A stretch of DNA of 64,000 bases from positions 62,001 through 126,000 of the forward strand of contig CABJAW010000007.1 in the NCBI GenBank assembly GCA_902363665.1, written 5' to 3'. Of the stretch, positions 7,819 to 16,537 are shown in pieces. A program made the position numbers and the translations under genes. A model generated the notes under the pieces. That model made no database searches and was not told the origin of the DNA. It saw only the letters and a program-made list of their open reading frames with translations. This DNA comes from Lachnospiraceae bacterium (GTDB taxonomy: Bacteria > Bacillota > Clostridia > Lachnospirales > Lachnospiraceae). Positions within the stretch are counted from its first letter, which is position 1, and each line of letters opens with the position of its first letter.

Positions 7819-7870
7819 CGAGAAAGATTACAAAATTGTCATGTTCTGTAATCTTTCTCGATTTTTATTT
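7819..7870 (+). terminator. Strong terminator after the kinase gene
   Basis: CGAGAAAGATTACA (7819-7832) and TGTAATCTTTCTCG (7847-7860) form a perfect 14-bp stem followed by ATTTTTATTT. It separates the two-component pair from the TraX/ABC genes. A promoter for those genes probably lies at 7870-7910 (TATTATACT as a -10 candidate). Confidence 0.8.
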
Positions 7871-7920
7871 ATGAATCTTTCTATTATACTGACTACAGAA
7901 CGAGAAAGGAGGATATATTA

Positions 7921-8694
7921 ATGTCTGTTCAAAATAATAAACGATGTCAATTTAATGCATTTCAAATTAAGATGTTTATGGCAATGCTTATGGTATTAGA
8001 TCATTTGCCATATATTCCAGGACTGGTGCCACCTTTATTGGTAAGTATATTCCATGCAGTAACACGTTGCGTGGGGGTATGGTTTGCATTTAATGCTGTA
8101 GAAGGTTTTCTGCATACAAGGAGTCAGATCCGATACAATCTGAGATTGTTTGGCTGGGCTGCATTTATGGCGGCTGGAAACGGTTTGATGAAAGTATTAT
8201 TAAGAAGCAAAGATATTCGTATTGATAACAATATCTTTTTGACACTGGCACTTGGGGTGTTGATTCTGAATATAATTGCAGATTCCCCAAAGTGGTTCGT
8301 AAAAAATTGCTTAACAAGAGTGCTTAAAGTGTTGTTGGCAATCTGTGTATTTATTGTAGGACTCAGATTTGCCGAAGGTGGTAATATTGTATTACCATTT
8401 ATGCTTATCACTTATATGTTTAGAAAATCGCCGAAAAAACGAAATTTAGGATATATTATATATGCATTAATTCTTGCAACATTTTCTATAAGTGGCGTAT
8501 TTAGCTATGACGATCCTATGCTTGCTCTGGATATGATATTATTTAATTCGGACTGGTTATTTATTACAGTTCTTCCATTTATGTATCTTTACAATGGAGA
8601 ACGAGGAAAAAATAATAAATTTACGAAATATTTCTTTTATGTTTTTTATCCAGCCCATTTGTGGATCATTGCGATTATAAGCTATTTTGCATAA
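7921..8694 (+). CDS. TraX-family integral membrane protein
   Basis: This 257-residue protein is mostly hydrophobic with about 7-8 membrane segments. The opening FQIKMFMAMLMVLDHLPYIPG is typical of TraX-family proteins, named after the F-plasmid protein that N-acetylates pilin. In Firmicutes they occur widely outside conjugation operons, and a role in modifying surface molecules is plausible. It sits between the kinase and ABC genes of a Bce-type locus, so it may help remodel the envelope under peptide stress. GAAAGGAGG precedes the ATG. Confidence 0.75.
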   Translation: MSVQNNKRCQFNAFQIKMFMAMLMVLDHLPYIPGLVPPLLVSIFHAVTRCVGVWFAFNAVEGFLHTRSQIRYNLRLFGWAAFMAAGNGLMKVLLRSKDIRIDNNIFLTLALGVLILNIIADSPKWFVKNCLTRVLKVLLAICVFIVGLRFAEGGNIVLPFMLITYMFRKSPKKRNLGYIIYALILATFSISGVFSYDDPMLALDMILFNSDWLFITVLPFMYLYNGERGKNNKFTKYFFYVFYPAHLWIIAIISYFA

Positions 8695-8713
8695 CAATAA
8701 CGGAGGTTTAAAA

Positions 8714-9472
8714 ATGTCTATTTTAACAACAGAACATCTTGGAAAAATATATGAGGGAAAGGTTCCATATACGGCTTTGAGTGATATTAATTTTAGTATT
8801 GAAAAAGGTGAGTTTGTGGCAATCATGGGACCGTCAGGAAGTGGTAAGAGTACCCTCTTGAATGTAGTTTCAACGATTGATCATCCTACCAGCGGTAATG
8901 TAAGCATTGATGGACAAGATCCTCATAAAATGAATGATGATGAACTGGCACATTTCAGACGCAGTACGCTTGGTTTTGTATTCCAGGATTTTAATCTGAT
9001 TCATACACTGACAGTTGGGGAGAATATCATGTTACCATTGACATTGGAAGGGATTCCTGTTCCTGAAATCAAAAAACGCACTGAGGAAGTTGCTAAGATG
9101 CTGGGAATAGAGCAGCTTCTTTCGAAACGGACCTTTGAAATATCCGGAGGTCAGGCACAGCGAACCGCTGTTGCCCGTGCAGTTGTAACCAATCCATCAC
9201 TGCTGTTAGCTGATGAACCAACCGGAAATCTGGATTCTAAGGCGACAAAGGATGTTATGGAACTTTTCCAAATGCTGAATGAAACGCAAAATGCGACTAT
9301 CCTGATGGTAACCCACGATTCTTTTGTGGCAAGCTATTGTAAGCGTGTGCTGATCATCAAGGACGGACAGCTGTATCAGGAGATTGTCTCTGGTGGAAAT
9401 CGAAGAGCTTTTCAGCAGGAAATTGCTGACGCCATGAGCCTTTTGGGAGGTGAGCCACGTGACATTATTTGA
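8714..9472 (+). CDS. ABC transporter ATP-binding protein, BceA-like
   Basis: This 252-residue ATPase shows Walker A GPSGSGKST (39-47), Q-loop VFQDFNLIHTLTVGENI, signature ISGGQAQR, Walker B LLLADEPTGNLDS and the H-loop VTHDS. It is of the MacB/LolD/BceA type that partners FtsX-fold permeases. The permease gene begins inside its 3' end (14-nt overlap), indicating tight coupling. Because the permease is cut by the 47-kb ICE, this ATPase presently lacks an intact partner. Confidence 0.88.
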   Translation: MSILTTEHLGKIYEGKVPYTALSDINFSIEKGEFVAIMGPSGSGKSTLLNVVSTIDHPTSGNVSIDGQDPHKMNDDELAHFRRSTLGFVFQDFNLIHTLTVGENIMLPLTLEGIPVPEIKKRTEEVAKMLGIEQLLSKRTFEISGGQAQRTAVARAVVTNPSLLLADEPTGNLDSKATKDVMELFQMLNETQNATILMVTHDSFVASYCKRVLIIKDGQLYQEIVSGGNRRAFQQEIADAMSLLGGEPRDII

Positions 9473-9605
9473 TTTTGCCCGTAAAAATATCAGTCGTGAC
9501 AGAAGAAATTATATATTTTACTTTGTAAATTGCGTATTTTCTGTATTTGTTTTCTTCCTGTTTACGGTTTTATCTTTCCATCCTGCTAAGGGCCATATAA
9601 AATAG
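9459..9605 (+). pseudogene. 5' fragment of the BceB-like FtsX-family permease
   Basis: The GTG at 9459 begins MTLFDFARKNISRDRRNYIFYF, the cytoplasmic start and first membrane segment of a BceB-type permease. The frame leaves the gene at CCATAT (9593-9598), the left end of the ICE, and stops at TAG 9603-9605 after 48 residues. Joining base 9598 to base 56884 gives an uninterrupted 637-codon permease reading LSFHPAKGHMSIVDKQSTMG across the joint. The gene is therefore split by insertion rather than decayed. Confidence 0.88.
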
Positions 9606-9611
9606 GAAAAC
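9593..9611. other. attL of the 47-kb ICE
   Basis: The core CCATAT (9593-9598) is followed by TAGGAAAAC (9603-9611), the mirror of GTTTTCCTA at the right end. Everything left of the core reads in frame as permease. Confidence 0.82.
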
Positions 9612-9680
9612 TGCAAATATAAGGCTTTTCGGAGCCTGCAATCCGAAAAAATAAAATAAAAGTCTATCACATTACGCTGA

Positions 9681-9713
9681 AAGCCGTCCGGGTAAAATCT
9701 GGGCGGCTTTTTT
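9681..9713 (+). terminator. Terminator just inside the left end of the ICE
   Basis: AAGCCGTCC (9681-9689) pairs with GGGCGGCTT (9701-9709) around GGGTAAAATCT and is followed by a T-run. It may block read-through from the Bce operon into the ICE. Confidence 0.65.
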
Positions 9714-9803
9714 GCGTGGTGGACTTGGAAAGGAGGAAAATTTTTCGATAGAAAATCAACGCTCATTTTTGTGCAATACACCAAAATTGAAGGAGGTTAG
9801 TGA

Positions 9804-11390
9804 ATGGCAGATGACAAACTCAAAACCGGCCCGGAGCCCCCTGGCCCGGATCGTCCCGGTGACGCTCCTGTGAAAGAGGCTCCGCCAATCCAGGAGCCCC
9901 CGGTTCAGGAAACCAACGCGCCGGGGAAAACGCAAGAGCCCGCCGCGCCTGGTACGGGCCCGGCGCTCCAGGCGGAACAGTCTGTTATTCCCGGTATGGG
10001 TGAGGACAATCCGGCCCGCTCTGCACTTGGGGAAGTAGTGGTTGATTTTGACAAGATCAACGAGCTTATGTCCCAGCGACAGGCAGCGGCGCATGGAGCC
10101 GTAGACAAATTAAAGGCTCCGGCTACTGATAAGGATGGTAAAGAGGCTCCTATCCCGGAGGAAAAAGCGCCGGAGGCGGATCAGCCGAAAAAGCGCCGGG
10201 GCCGTCCCCCGAAAGAGCAGGCTGCGGTGTCTGCGGGGAAAAAGGAGAAAGCGGCGGAGCCCCGCACAGGCCGCCCGTCTAAGGTTGACAAGGCGGCCCG
10301 TGAGGAGGCCCCGCCCGCTGTTCGGGACAAAGTGTCCAGAGGTAAGAAAGCTGACAAGGGCAAGGAAACGGGCTCCGGCGGTGCGCCTGCGTCTAAACCC
10401 GCTCAGGCGGTAAAGCCGGGCAAGGCCGCTCCTGTTAAGGAGGCGGCAGTCCCGCCGCCGGAGATCAATCTGCCGCCCACGCCTGACGTGCCGCCCCGCC
10501 CGGTGGAAGAGGGAAAAATCGTCTATCTGAAAATGGCGGAGCTTCATCCGTTCCATACGTTCCGGGAGCACCCCTACAAGGTGCAGGACGATAAAGCGAT
10601 GGACGATTTGGTGGGGACGATCAAGGAACACGGCATTATGACCCCCGCCACCGTCCGCCCGGAAAAAGACGGCAAGGGCTATGAGATTATTGCGGGCCAC
10701 CGCCGCCATCATGGCGGTACACGGGCCGGGCTGGAGGAAATGCCCTGTATCGTCCGCGAGATGACTGATCTTGAAGCTGTCCGGGAAATGCGGAACAGCA
10801 ACAAGCAGCGGGGCGATCCTCTCCCCAGCGAACTGGCAAAGCTGCTGGATTTGGAGGTGGAGGCCATCAAACGCCAGGGGGCCCGCCCGAAAAATGAGAA
10901 AGAGGCGGAGGCCCTGGGTAAGCTCTCGGTGGAGATTGTGGGTAAGGAACACGACATGAACTATAAAAAGGTCATGCGGTATATCCGGCTCAACTCCCTG
11001 GTGCCGGAGCTTCTGGACAAGGTGGACACAAAGCAGATGGGCTTTATGCCTGCGGTGGAGATCTCGTATATCAGGCCGGAAAACCAGCGGCTGATTGCTG
11101 TTTCCATTGACGGGGAGCAGTCCTCCCCCTCGGTGGCCCAGGCGAAGCGGCTCCACGAGCTGGACAAGGAGGGCAAGCTCAACGGCGATGTGATCGACGG
11201 CATTTTGAGTGAAGAAAAAAAGGAGGATCGCGGTGTGATTATTTCGACTGCTGAACTGTCTAAGTATTTCGGCAAGGAGGTCACTCCTGCCAAAATGAAA
11301 GAGCAGATCATGGCGCTGCTGGACGAGTGGAAAGAGAAACAGCCGCCCGAACTGGCGCAGCCGGACAGGAAAAAGGACTTGGAGAAGTAA
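9804..11390 (+). CDS. parB: ParB/Spo0J-family DNA-binding protein (no adjacent ParA)
   Basis: This 528-residue protein has a low-complexity Pro/Ala/Lys-rich N-terminal third (1-230) and a ParB nuclease/CTPase-like domain from KIVYLKMAELHPF (about 235), including IIAGHRRHHGGTRAGL. A helical DNA-binding part follows (KEHDMNYKKVMRYIRLNSLVPELL) and then a C-terminal helical region. ParB proteins bind parS sites and spread on DNA; relatives such as KorB of RK2 repress from many dispersed operators. No ParA-like ATPase lies next to it. One imperfect copy of the ICE-wide palindrome lies inside its coding region and another 10 nt after its stop. GGAGG precedes ATG 9804. Confidence 0.85.
   Translation: MADDKLKTGPEPPGPDRPGDAPVKEAPPIQEPPVQETNAPGKTQEPAAPGTGPALQAEQSVIPGMGEDNPARSALGEVVVDFDKINELMSQRQAAAHGAVDKLKAPATDKDGKEAPIPEEKAPEADQPKKRRGRPPKEQAAVSAGKKEKAAEPRTGRPSKVDKAAREEAPPAVRDKVSRGKKADKGKETGSGGAPASKPAQAVKPGKAAPVKEAAVPPPEINLPPTPDVPPRPVEEGKIVYLKMAELHPFHTFREHPYKVQDDKAMDDLVGTIKEHGIMTPATVRPEKDGKGYEIIAGHRRHHGGTRAGLEEMPCIVREMTDLEAVREMRNSNKQRGDPLPSELAKLLDLEVEAIKRQGARPKNEKEAEALGKLSVEIVGKEHDMNYKKVMRYIRLNSLVPELLDKVDTKQMGFMPAVEISYIRPENQRLIAVSIDGEQSSPSVAQAKRLHELDKEGKLNGDVIDGILSEEKKEDRGVIISTAELSKYFGKEVTPAKMKEQIMALLDEWKEKQPPELAQPDRKKDLEK
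10320..10342. repeat. ICE palindrome copy 1 of 14 (imperfect, inside parB)
   Basis: The right arm TGTCCAGAGG and centre AAG are intact, but the left arm is degenerate (GTTCGGGACA). The copy is translated as part of the Lys/Pro-rich N-terminal region of ParB. Confidence 0.6.
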
Positions 11391-11400
11391 CCGGGCCCCG

Positions 11401-11423
11401 CTTCTGGACACTTTGTCCAGAGG
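11401..11423. repeat. ICE palindrome copy 2 of 14
   Basis: CTTCTGGACA-CTT-TGTCCAGAGG begins 10 nt after the parB stop codon. No T-run follows, so it is not a standard terminator. Confidence 0.9.
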
Positions 11424-11456
11424 TGAACGCCCCGCGCCGGGGATGGGCTCTGTGGT

Positions 11457-11597
11457 GATATATCCCCCGTCGCCGGATATTTTGCAGCGCAGCCGGGAAC
11501 GGGCCGTCAAGGGGCGGAACGCCCGCCGTTTGCGGCGGCTTGCCCTTGACGGCCTGGCCCGGCTGTGCTATTTCCGGCAAGGCGGCGGGGGTATATC
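11457..11597. repeat. 141-nt near-perfect palindrome (MITE-like or structured RNA)
   Basis: The sequence folds on itself for most of its length. ATATATCCCCCG pairs with CGGGGGTATAT, GCCGGA with TCCGGC, CAGCCGGG with CCCGGCTG, GGCCGTCAAGGG with CCCTTGACGGCC, and CCGCCG with CGGCGG around a TTTG loop. It has no credible coding content. The shape fits a palindromic miniature repeat or a stable intergenic RNA between parB and the next gene. Confidence 0.7.
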
Positions 11598-11605
11598 CTC
11601 CAGAG

Positions 11606-11635
11606 CCGCCCTTTCCCATGAATGGGAAAGGGCGG
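11606..11635. repeat. 14-bp perfect hairpin next to the long palindrome
   Basis: CCGCCCTTTCCCAT (11606-11619) and ATGGGAAAGGGCGG (11622-11635) pair perfectly with a 2-nt centre. It lies 8 nt after the long palindrome and may be part of the same repeat unit. Confidence 0.7.
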
Positions 11636-11679
11636 GGGGATAGGGTTGAACTACCTATTAAATATCGGAGGTGTTGAAG

Positions 11680-12021
11680 ATGAAACGATCCCTTGCTTAT
11701 ATCACCGCTGCGTGGCGCGGTGATCCTGCGGTGGATATGGAGCAGGCGGCGCATTACTGCCGCGTGGTCTACGATGCGGGCTATTCCCCCATCTGCCCTA
11801 TGCTCTATCTGCCGTTGTTCCTCAATGACGCGGTGCCGGAGGAGCACAAGAACGGCATCGACATGGGCCGCGATCTGCTCCGGCGCTCCCGTGTGTTGGT
11901 GGTGTGCGGCCATTCCGTGACCGAGGCCATGAAAAATGATATTGCCGTGGCCCAGCGCCTGGGGATTACCGCGACTACCCTTGAGGGCATCCTGACCGTC
12001 AAGGGCCAGGGCCGCCGCTGA
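11680..12021 (+). CDS. DUF7768/DUF4406-like small protein
   Basis: This 113-residue protein begins SLAYITAAWRGDP and continues YDAGYSPICPMLYLP, HKNGIDMGRDLLRRSRVLVVCG and VTEAMKNDIAVAQRLGI. The order of these blocks recalls nucleoside 2-deoxyribosyltransferase-like Rossmann proteins (DUF4406/DUF7768) common in phages and ICEs. The enzymatic role is not established. It starts at ATG 11680 behind CGGAGGTGTTGAAG, and its stop overlaps the ardA start by one base. Confidence 0.6.
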   Translation: MKRSLAYITAAWRGDPAVDMEQAAHYCRVVYDAGYSPICPMLYLPLFLNDAVPEEHKNGIDMGRDLLRRSRVLVVCGHSVTEAMKNDIAVAQRLGITATTLEGILTVKGQGRR

Positions 12022-12734
12022 TGGCGTCCCTGTTTGAAGCCTACATCACCAACCTGGGAAAGTACAACGAGGGCGAGCTGGTTGGCGAAACCTTGAAATT
12101 TCCTACTACCACCGAGGAGGTGCAGGCCCTTTTGAAGCGGATCGGTGTGGATGGGGTACGTTATGAGGAATTTTTCATAACCAGCTTTGACGGTGATGTG
12201 CTGGGGCTTTACGACTATCTCACAGAATATGAAAACCTGGACGAGCTCAATTATCTGGCCTGTCTGCTCTCCGAGCTGGATCAGGGCGAACTGGAGAAAT
12301 TTGAGGCCGTCATTGACAGCGGCGAACATACTTCCAGCGTGGCCGATCTCATCAATCTGGTGCAAAACCTGGATTGCTATGAGTTTTACCCCGGTGTCGA
12401 GGACGATGAAACCCTGGGCCGCATCTATGTGGAGGACATGGAGGCCATTGACGTGCCGGAGCACCTGCTGAATTATTTTGACTATGAGGCATACGGGCGG
12501 GATATTCGGCTTGAAGAGGACGGCCACTTTGCCCCTGGAGGCTATGTTTTGAACAACGGCGGTCAATTCATCGAGCACTACCACGGGATCGAGGACATTC
12601 CCGACGAGCACAAAGTCTTTGCCTTTCCGCAGCTCACGGTGCGGGAGCAGATGGCGGCCTACAAAGAAATTATTGACGGTTCCTCCCTGGAGGGCTATCG
12701 GAAGATTGCCGCAAAGGAACACGAGGAACGATAA
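12021..12734 (+). CDS. ardA: Antirestriction protein ArdA-like
   Basis: This 237-residue protein is strongly acidic along its length (ELDQGELEKFEAVIDSG, GVEDDETLGRIYVEDMEAIDVPEHLLNYFDYEAYGRDI). It matches ArdA family architecture, including the LLNYFDYEAYGRD block. ArdA mimics bent B-form DNA and inhibits type I restriction enzymes during conjugative entry. It is placed early in the ICE together with two methyltransferases further on. A palindrome copy starts 6 nt after its stop. Confidence 0.83.
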   Translation: MASLFEAYITNLGKYNEGELVGETLKFPTTTEEVQALLKRIGVDGVRYEEFFITSFDGDVLGLYDYLTEYENLDELNYLACLLSELDQGELEKFEAVIDSGEHTSSVADLINLVQNLDCYEFYPGVEDDETLGRIYVEDMEAIDVPEHLLNYFDYEAYGRDIRLEEDGHFAPGGYVLNNGGQFIEHYHGIEDIPDEHKVFAFPQLTVREQMAAYKEIIDGSSLEGYRKIAAKEHEER

Positions 12735-12739
12735 CGGCA

Positions 12740-12762
12740 CTTCTGGACACTTTGTCCAGAGG
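12740..12762. repeat. ICE palindrome copy 3 of 14
   Basis: CTTCTGGACA-CTT-TGTCCAGAGG starts 6 nt after the ardA stop. This is the only copy followed closely by a T-run (TGCTTTTTTC), so here it could double as a terminator. Confidence 0.9.
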
Positions 12763-12791
12763 TGCTTTTTTCATGGAAAGGAGGGATACGG

Positions 12792-13268
12792 CTGATTGAC
12801 GAGGACGTTTCCAGACGTACCATAGCAGTTTCGATCAAGGCGACAAAGCTCACGGGCCGGGTGCTGGCCCAGGCGTGTCTGGCGGTGGGCCGGAAGATCA
12901 AGAAAACGTACCGGGCCCGCCAGACACCCCACGGAAAACAGACGGTGCGCCAGCTTATGGGCCACGGGGCCGCCACGAACAGCATCGAGGTGGAGTCCCC
13001 AAAGGACTTTGATCGGGTGGCCCGGCGCTGGAATGTGGACTATGCCTTTTATAAGACCGGGCCGGACAAATACCTGTTGTTCTTTAAGAGCGGGCAGGCC
13101 GACGCCATCACCGCTTGCTTTTCGGAATATTCCCGGCGCGTGTTGAAGCGTTCCAAGTCCCAGCGTGTTCCCATCCGGGAACAGCTCAAACGGGCTGCCG
13201 CTGAACTGGCCCGCCAGCCGTCCCACAAGAAAGAACGTGCAAGGGAGGCGGTGCATGAGGACAGATAG
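12792..13268 (+). CDS. PcfB-like conjugation protein (DUF3801)
   Basis: This 158-residue basic protein has SRRTIAVSIKATKLTGRVLAQACLAVGRKIKK and HGAATNSIEVESPKDFDRVARRWNVDYAF, typical of PcfB/DUF3801. PcfB acts with the coupling protein in delivering the relaxosome to the transfer channel. The best ribosome site, AAAGGAGGG, lies 6 nt before a CTG codon at 12792, giving MIDEDVSRRT as in homologs. No ATG, GTG or TTG fits, though an upstream GTG at 12762 is open. The coupling protein gene overlaps its 3' end by 14 nt. Confidence 0.78.
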   Translation: MIDEDVSRRTIAVSIKATKLTGRVLAQACLAVGRKIKKTYRARQTPHGKQTVRQLMGHGAATNSIEVESPKDFDRVARRWNVDYAFYKTGPDKYLLFFKSGQADAITACFSEYSRRVLKRSKSQRVPIREQLKRAAAELARQPSHKKERAREAVHEDR

Positions 13269-14207
13269 CGTCAAAAAGTATGTGATACCCAATATCCCGT
13301 ACCTGTTTATTCTGTGGGCCTGCCTAAAGCTGGGGACGGCCTACCGCCTGGCCCCTGGAGCAGACTTTGCTCACAAGCTCATGGGCCTGGGGCAGAGCAT
13401 CGGCCCGGCCTTTGCCGACTTTGCGCCGGGGCTGGCCCCCTTTGACTGGCTCATCGGTATTGTGGGCGCGGTGGGCTTTCGCCTGCTGATCTACTTCAAA
13501 AGCAAGAACGCAAAGAAATTTCGGCGGGATGAGGAATACGGGTCGGCCCGCTGGGGCACCGAAAAAGACATCAAGCCCTTTGTCGATCCAAAGTTTGAGA
13601 ACAACGTCATTTTGACAAAGACGGAGTTTCTTACCATGAACACCCGGCCCAAAAATCCCGCCAACGCCCGCAACCTCAACGCCTGTATCATCGGCTCGTC
13701 CGGCTCCGGCAAAACCCGTTTCTGGCTCACGCCCCAACTGCTCCAGGCGCACAGCTCCTATGTGTGCGTCGATCCGAAAGGCGGGGTGCTCTCCCAGGTG
13801 GGGGCTTTCCTGCAACGCCGGGGGTATCAGGTCAAAGTGTTCAACAGCATAGATTTTTCAAAATCCATGCACTACAATCCGCTGTCCTACATCCACAACG
13901 AGGCGGACATCCTCAAATTCGTGGACACCCTCATAGCCAACACCAAAGGCGAGGGCAAGGAGGGCGATCCGTTTTGGACGAAGGCGGAAACGCTTTTGTA
14001 CTGCGCCCTAATTGCCTATATCATTTTCGAGGCACCCGCCGAGGATCGGAACATCAATACCCTGGTGGATATGATTTCCGGCATGGACGTGAAAGAGGAT
14101 GACGAGTCCTATATGAACGCGGTGGATTATATGTTTAAGGGCCTGGAAAAGCGCAAGCCGGATTGTTTTGCCGTGAAGCAGTACAAAAAGTACAAATTAG
14201 CCAGCGG
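13255..14207 (+). pseudogene. 5' part of the VirD4/TraG-family coupling protein gene (split by a 9.6-kb element)
   Basis: About 317 codons remain: two N-terminal membrane segments (about 12-30 and 62-80), YGSARWGTEKDIKPF and Walker A IGSSGSGKT (about 145-153). The type IV coupling protein is the ATPase that links the relaxosome to the mating channel. At GG (14206-14207) the frame enters foreign sequence and runs to a stop at 14382. Joining 14207 to 23789 restores KLASGKTAKSILISCG and a 611-residue protein, the usual size. In the present state the ICE should lack a full coupling protein unless the insert excises. Confidence 0.9.
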
Positions 14208-14220
14208 TGTAGTAAGTTTG

Positions 14221-14286
14221 AAGAGACTTCTTAATCAATCAAATTTAAAGAGTTGGAGCTCCAAAATGATTAAAAAGTCTCTTGAG
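14221..14286. repeat. Nested inverted repeats at the left end of the 9.6-kb element
   Basis: AAGAGACTTCTTAATC (14221-14236) is inverted as GATTAAAAAGTCTCTT (about 14270-14285), and the interior contains the palindrome TTGGAGCTCCAA. It could be a recombinase-binding structure or a stop for coupling-protein transcripts. The rest of 14287-14650 has another hairpin (GTGTAAGAA/TTCTTACAC near 14462-14489) and a short frame containing NPVQERIWDEN, but no gene I can support. Confidence 0.5.
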
Positions 14287-14653
14287 GCTTATTTTTTTAC
14301 CTTAAAGAACAAAATTGTATTTTGTAAAAAACAATTTCAAAACATGTCCGTATTTTGTTTCGTCAGTACAGAGATTGTGTAAGGAACTTTAAAAAGATGA
14401 CACGAAATCAAAAAAGATGCAGTAAGGGGGCTGTAAAAAGACCTCTGAGCATTTCGTTTAGTGTAAGAATCTTTTTTACTTCTTACACGAACCTTGAAAA
14501 CGAAACAGTCTGCCCGTAGTGATACCAGAACTGAATAGGCATTCAGCGTGTCTTTTCTGGTTAATACGTCCCGGAAACATCAGAACCCGGTACAGGAACG
14601 GATATGGGATGAGAACAGGCAATTAATAAACAAAGGAAGGAGGACATCTGACT

Positions 14654-16537
14654 ATGACAGAGAAACAGGGATTCATGACAGCGTTGTATGAACGTCTTAG
14701 TCGTGATGATGAATTAAACGGGGAATCCAACAGTATTTCAAACCAGAAGAAACTGCTGGAACAATATGCAAAAGAACATGGATTTACCAATCTTGTTCAT
14801 TTTACTGATGATGGTATCTCCGGTACAAGATTTGATCGCCCAGGCTTTCTTGCCATGATGAAAGAAGTAGAGTCGGGGAAAGTCGGAACGATTCTGATTA
14901 AAGATATGAGCCGAATGGGAAGAGATTATCTGAAAGTCGGACAATATATGGAATTGCTGCGACAGAAGAATGTCCGCCTGATTGCAGTCAACGAGAATGT
15001 AGACAGCTTCCGGGAGGACGATGATTTTACTCCATTCCGAAATATCATGAATGAATGGTATGCAAGGGATACCAGTAAAAAGATAAAATCAACTTTCAAG
15101 GCGAAAGGAAAATCCGGCAAGCATGTGGCAAGTACAACACCGTATGGGTATCTGAAAGACAAGGATGATCCGAATGTATGGATTGTTGATGAAGAAGCAG
15201 CTGTAGTTGTACGGAGAATCTTTCACATGACAATGGACGGGTACGGACCATATCAGATTGCCAAGGCACTGAAAGAGGATAAGGTTGAGATACCAGCGGT
15301 TCATATGGCAAAGAAAGATGCCGGATTATGGAAAGGCAGAGTAGAAGAAATCAAAGATCCTTATGGCTGGGGCTCTTCTACTGTTGCAGGTATTCTGAAG
15401 AAAAGAGAGTATCTTGGTCATACAGTGAACTTCAAGACCAGAAAACATTTCAAGGATAAGAAAAGCCATTATGTATCTGAGGATAACTGGACGGTGTTTG
15501 AGAACACGCAGGAAGCAATCATAGATCAGGAAACTTTTGACAATGTGCAGAGAATCCGAAGCAATGTGAGAAGGTACCCAGATGGATGGGGAGAAGCCCA
15601 CCCCTTGACAGGTCTGATGTATTGTGCAGACTGTGGTTCCAAAATGTATGTACATCGAGTAAATAATGGCAAGCGAGTACCACAATATACCTGTTCTGCA
15701 TATTCTAAAGTTTCGGTTGGAACACTCTGCCAGACACAGCACAGAATTAATGCAGATGTGGTTATGGAGCTGATTAAGGAACTGTTAAAGGCTGTTGCAG
15801 AGTATTCACAGCTGAACCGTGAAGAATTTTTGGAAACAGTAAAAAAGGCACAGACTTCACAGCAGTCCAGTGAGATCACAAGATTGAAAAGCAGATTGGC
15901 AGAAGCAAAAAAACGTGTGCAGGAACTGGAAAAACTGATCTGCAGAATTTATGAGGACAATATTCTTGGCAAGCTGCCAGATGAACGCTATGCGATTCTT
16001 GACGGACAGTATTCTAAAGAACAGAAAGATTTGTCGGCAGAAATTGCAGATATGGAAGCTGAATTATCAGGCTATGAAGAAGGCCGCAGATCAGCGGAGA
16101 AGTTTATTGCTCTGGTTGATAAATACCAAAATTTTGAGGAATTGACCACTTACATGCTGAATGAATTTGTAGAAAAGATTGTGGTTCATGAGCGTGACCG
16201 AAAAGGAAGCATTGAGACAACTCAGGAAGTGGAAATCTATTTTAACTTCATTGGGAAATATTTACCTCCACATTTCGGTGAGGTGGAAATGACACCAGAG
16301 GAAATTGAAGAAATGAAGAAGCGGGAAGCCAGAAAAGACAGGCTTCATCAGAATTACTTGAAAAGGAAAGCAAATGGCAAGCAGCAAGAATACTATGAAC
16401 GGACAAAGGCAAAAAAGAAAGCTGAGATGGATGCAAAAAAAGAGGAAATCCGTCAGGAAGATATTGCAAAGGGTGTGTTCGTGCCGGTATCACTGCTTCC
16501 ACCAGCAGAACCGAAGAAAGGAGTTGCATCAGCATGA
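14654..16537 (+). CDS. Large serine recombinase (TnpX-like) of the 9.6-kb element
   Basis: This 627-residue protein has the resolvase catalytic domain with nucleophile S16 in LYERLSRDDELNGESNSISNQ and LIKDMSRMGRDYLKVGQYMELL. A recombinase domain (PYGYLKDKDDPN, GPYQIAKALKEDKVEIP) follows, then a zinc ribbon (CADCGSKM...C...C), a coiled coil (about 385-440) and a Lys/Glu-rich tail. It should catalyse excision and insertion at GG. The ATG at 14654 follows GGAAGGAGGACATCTGACT, and its 3' end overlaps tnpV by 4 nt. Confidence 0.92.
   Translation: MTEKQGFMTALYERLSRDDELNGESNSISNQKKLLEQYAKEHGFTNLVHFTDDGISGTRFDRPGFLAMMKEVESGKVGTILIKDMSRMGRDYLKVGQYMELLRQKNVRLIAVNENVDSFREDDDFTPFRNIMNEWYARDTSKKIKSTFKAKGKSGKHVASTTPYGYLKDKDDPNVWIVDEEAAVVVRRIFHMTMDGYGPYQIAKALKEDKVEIPAVHMAKKDAGLWKGRVEEIKDPYGWGSSTVAGILKKREYLGHTVNFKTRKHFKDKKSHYVSEDNWTVFENTQEAIIDQETFDNVQRIRSNVRRYPDGWGEAHPLTGLMYCADCGSKMYVHRVNNGKRVPQYTCSAYSKVSVGTLCQTQHRINADVVMELIKELLKAVAEYSQLNREEFLETVKKAQTSQQSSEITRLKSRLAEAKKRVQELEKLICRIYEDNILGKLPDERYAILDGQYSKEQKDLSAEIADMEAELSGYEEGRRSAEKFIALVDKYQNFEELTTYMLNEFVEKIVVHERDRKGSIETTQEVEIYFNFIGKYLPPHFGEVEMTPEEIEEMKKREARKDRLHQNYLKRKANGKQQEYYERTKAKKKAEMDAKKEEIRQEDIAKGVFVPVSLLPPAEPKKGVASA

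Noticed and set aside
10110..11510. Long minus-strand frames across parB and similar frames at 38596-41193 and 46960-48819
   Set aside because: They are shadows of GC-rich genes on the plus strand, with Arg/Gly/Pro/Leu-biased translation and no domain pattern.
13255..14382. A 375-residue complete coupling protein
   Set aside because: The last 58 codons come from the inserted element and match no coupling protein; the true C-terminal half is at 23789-24671.
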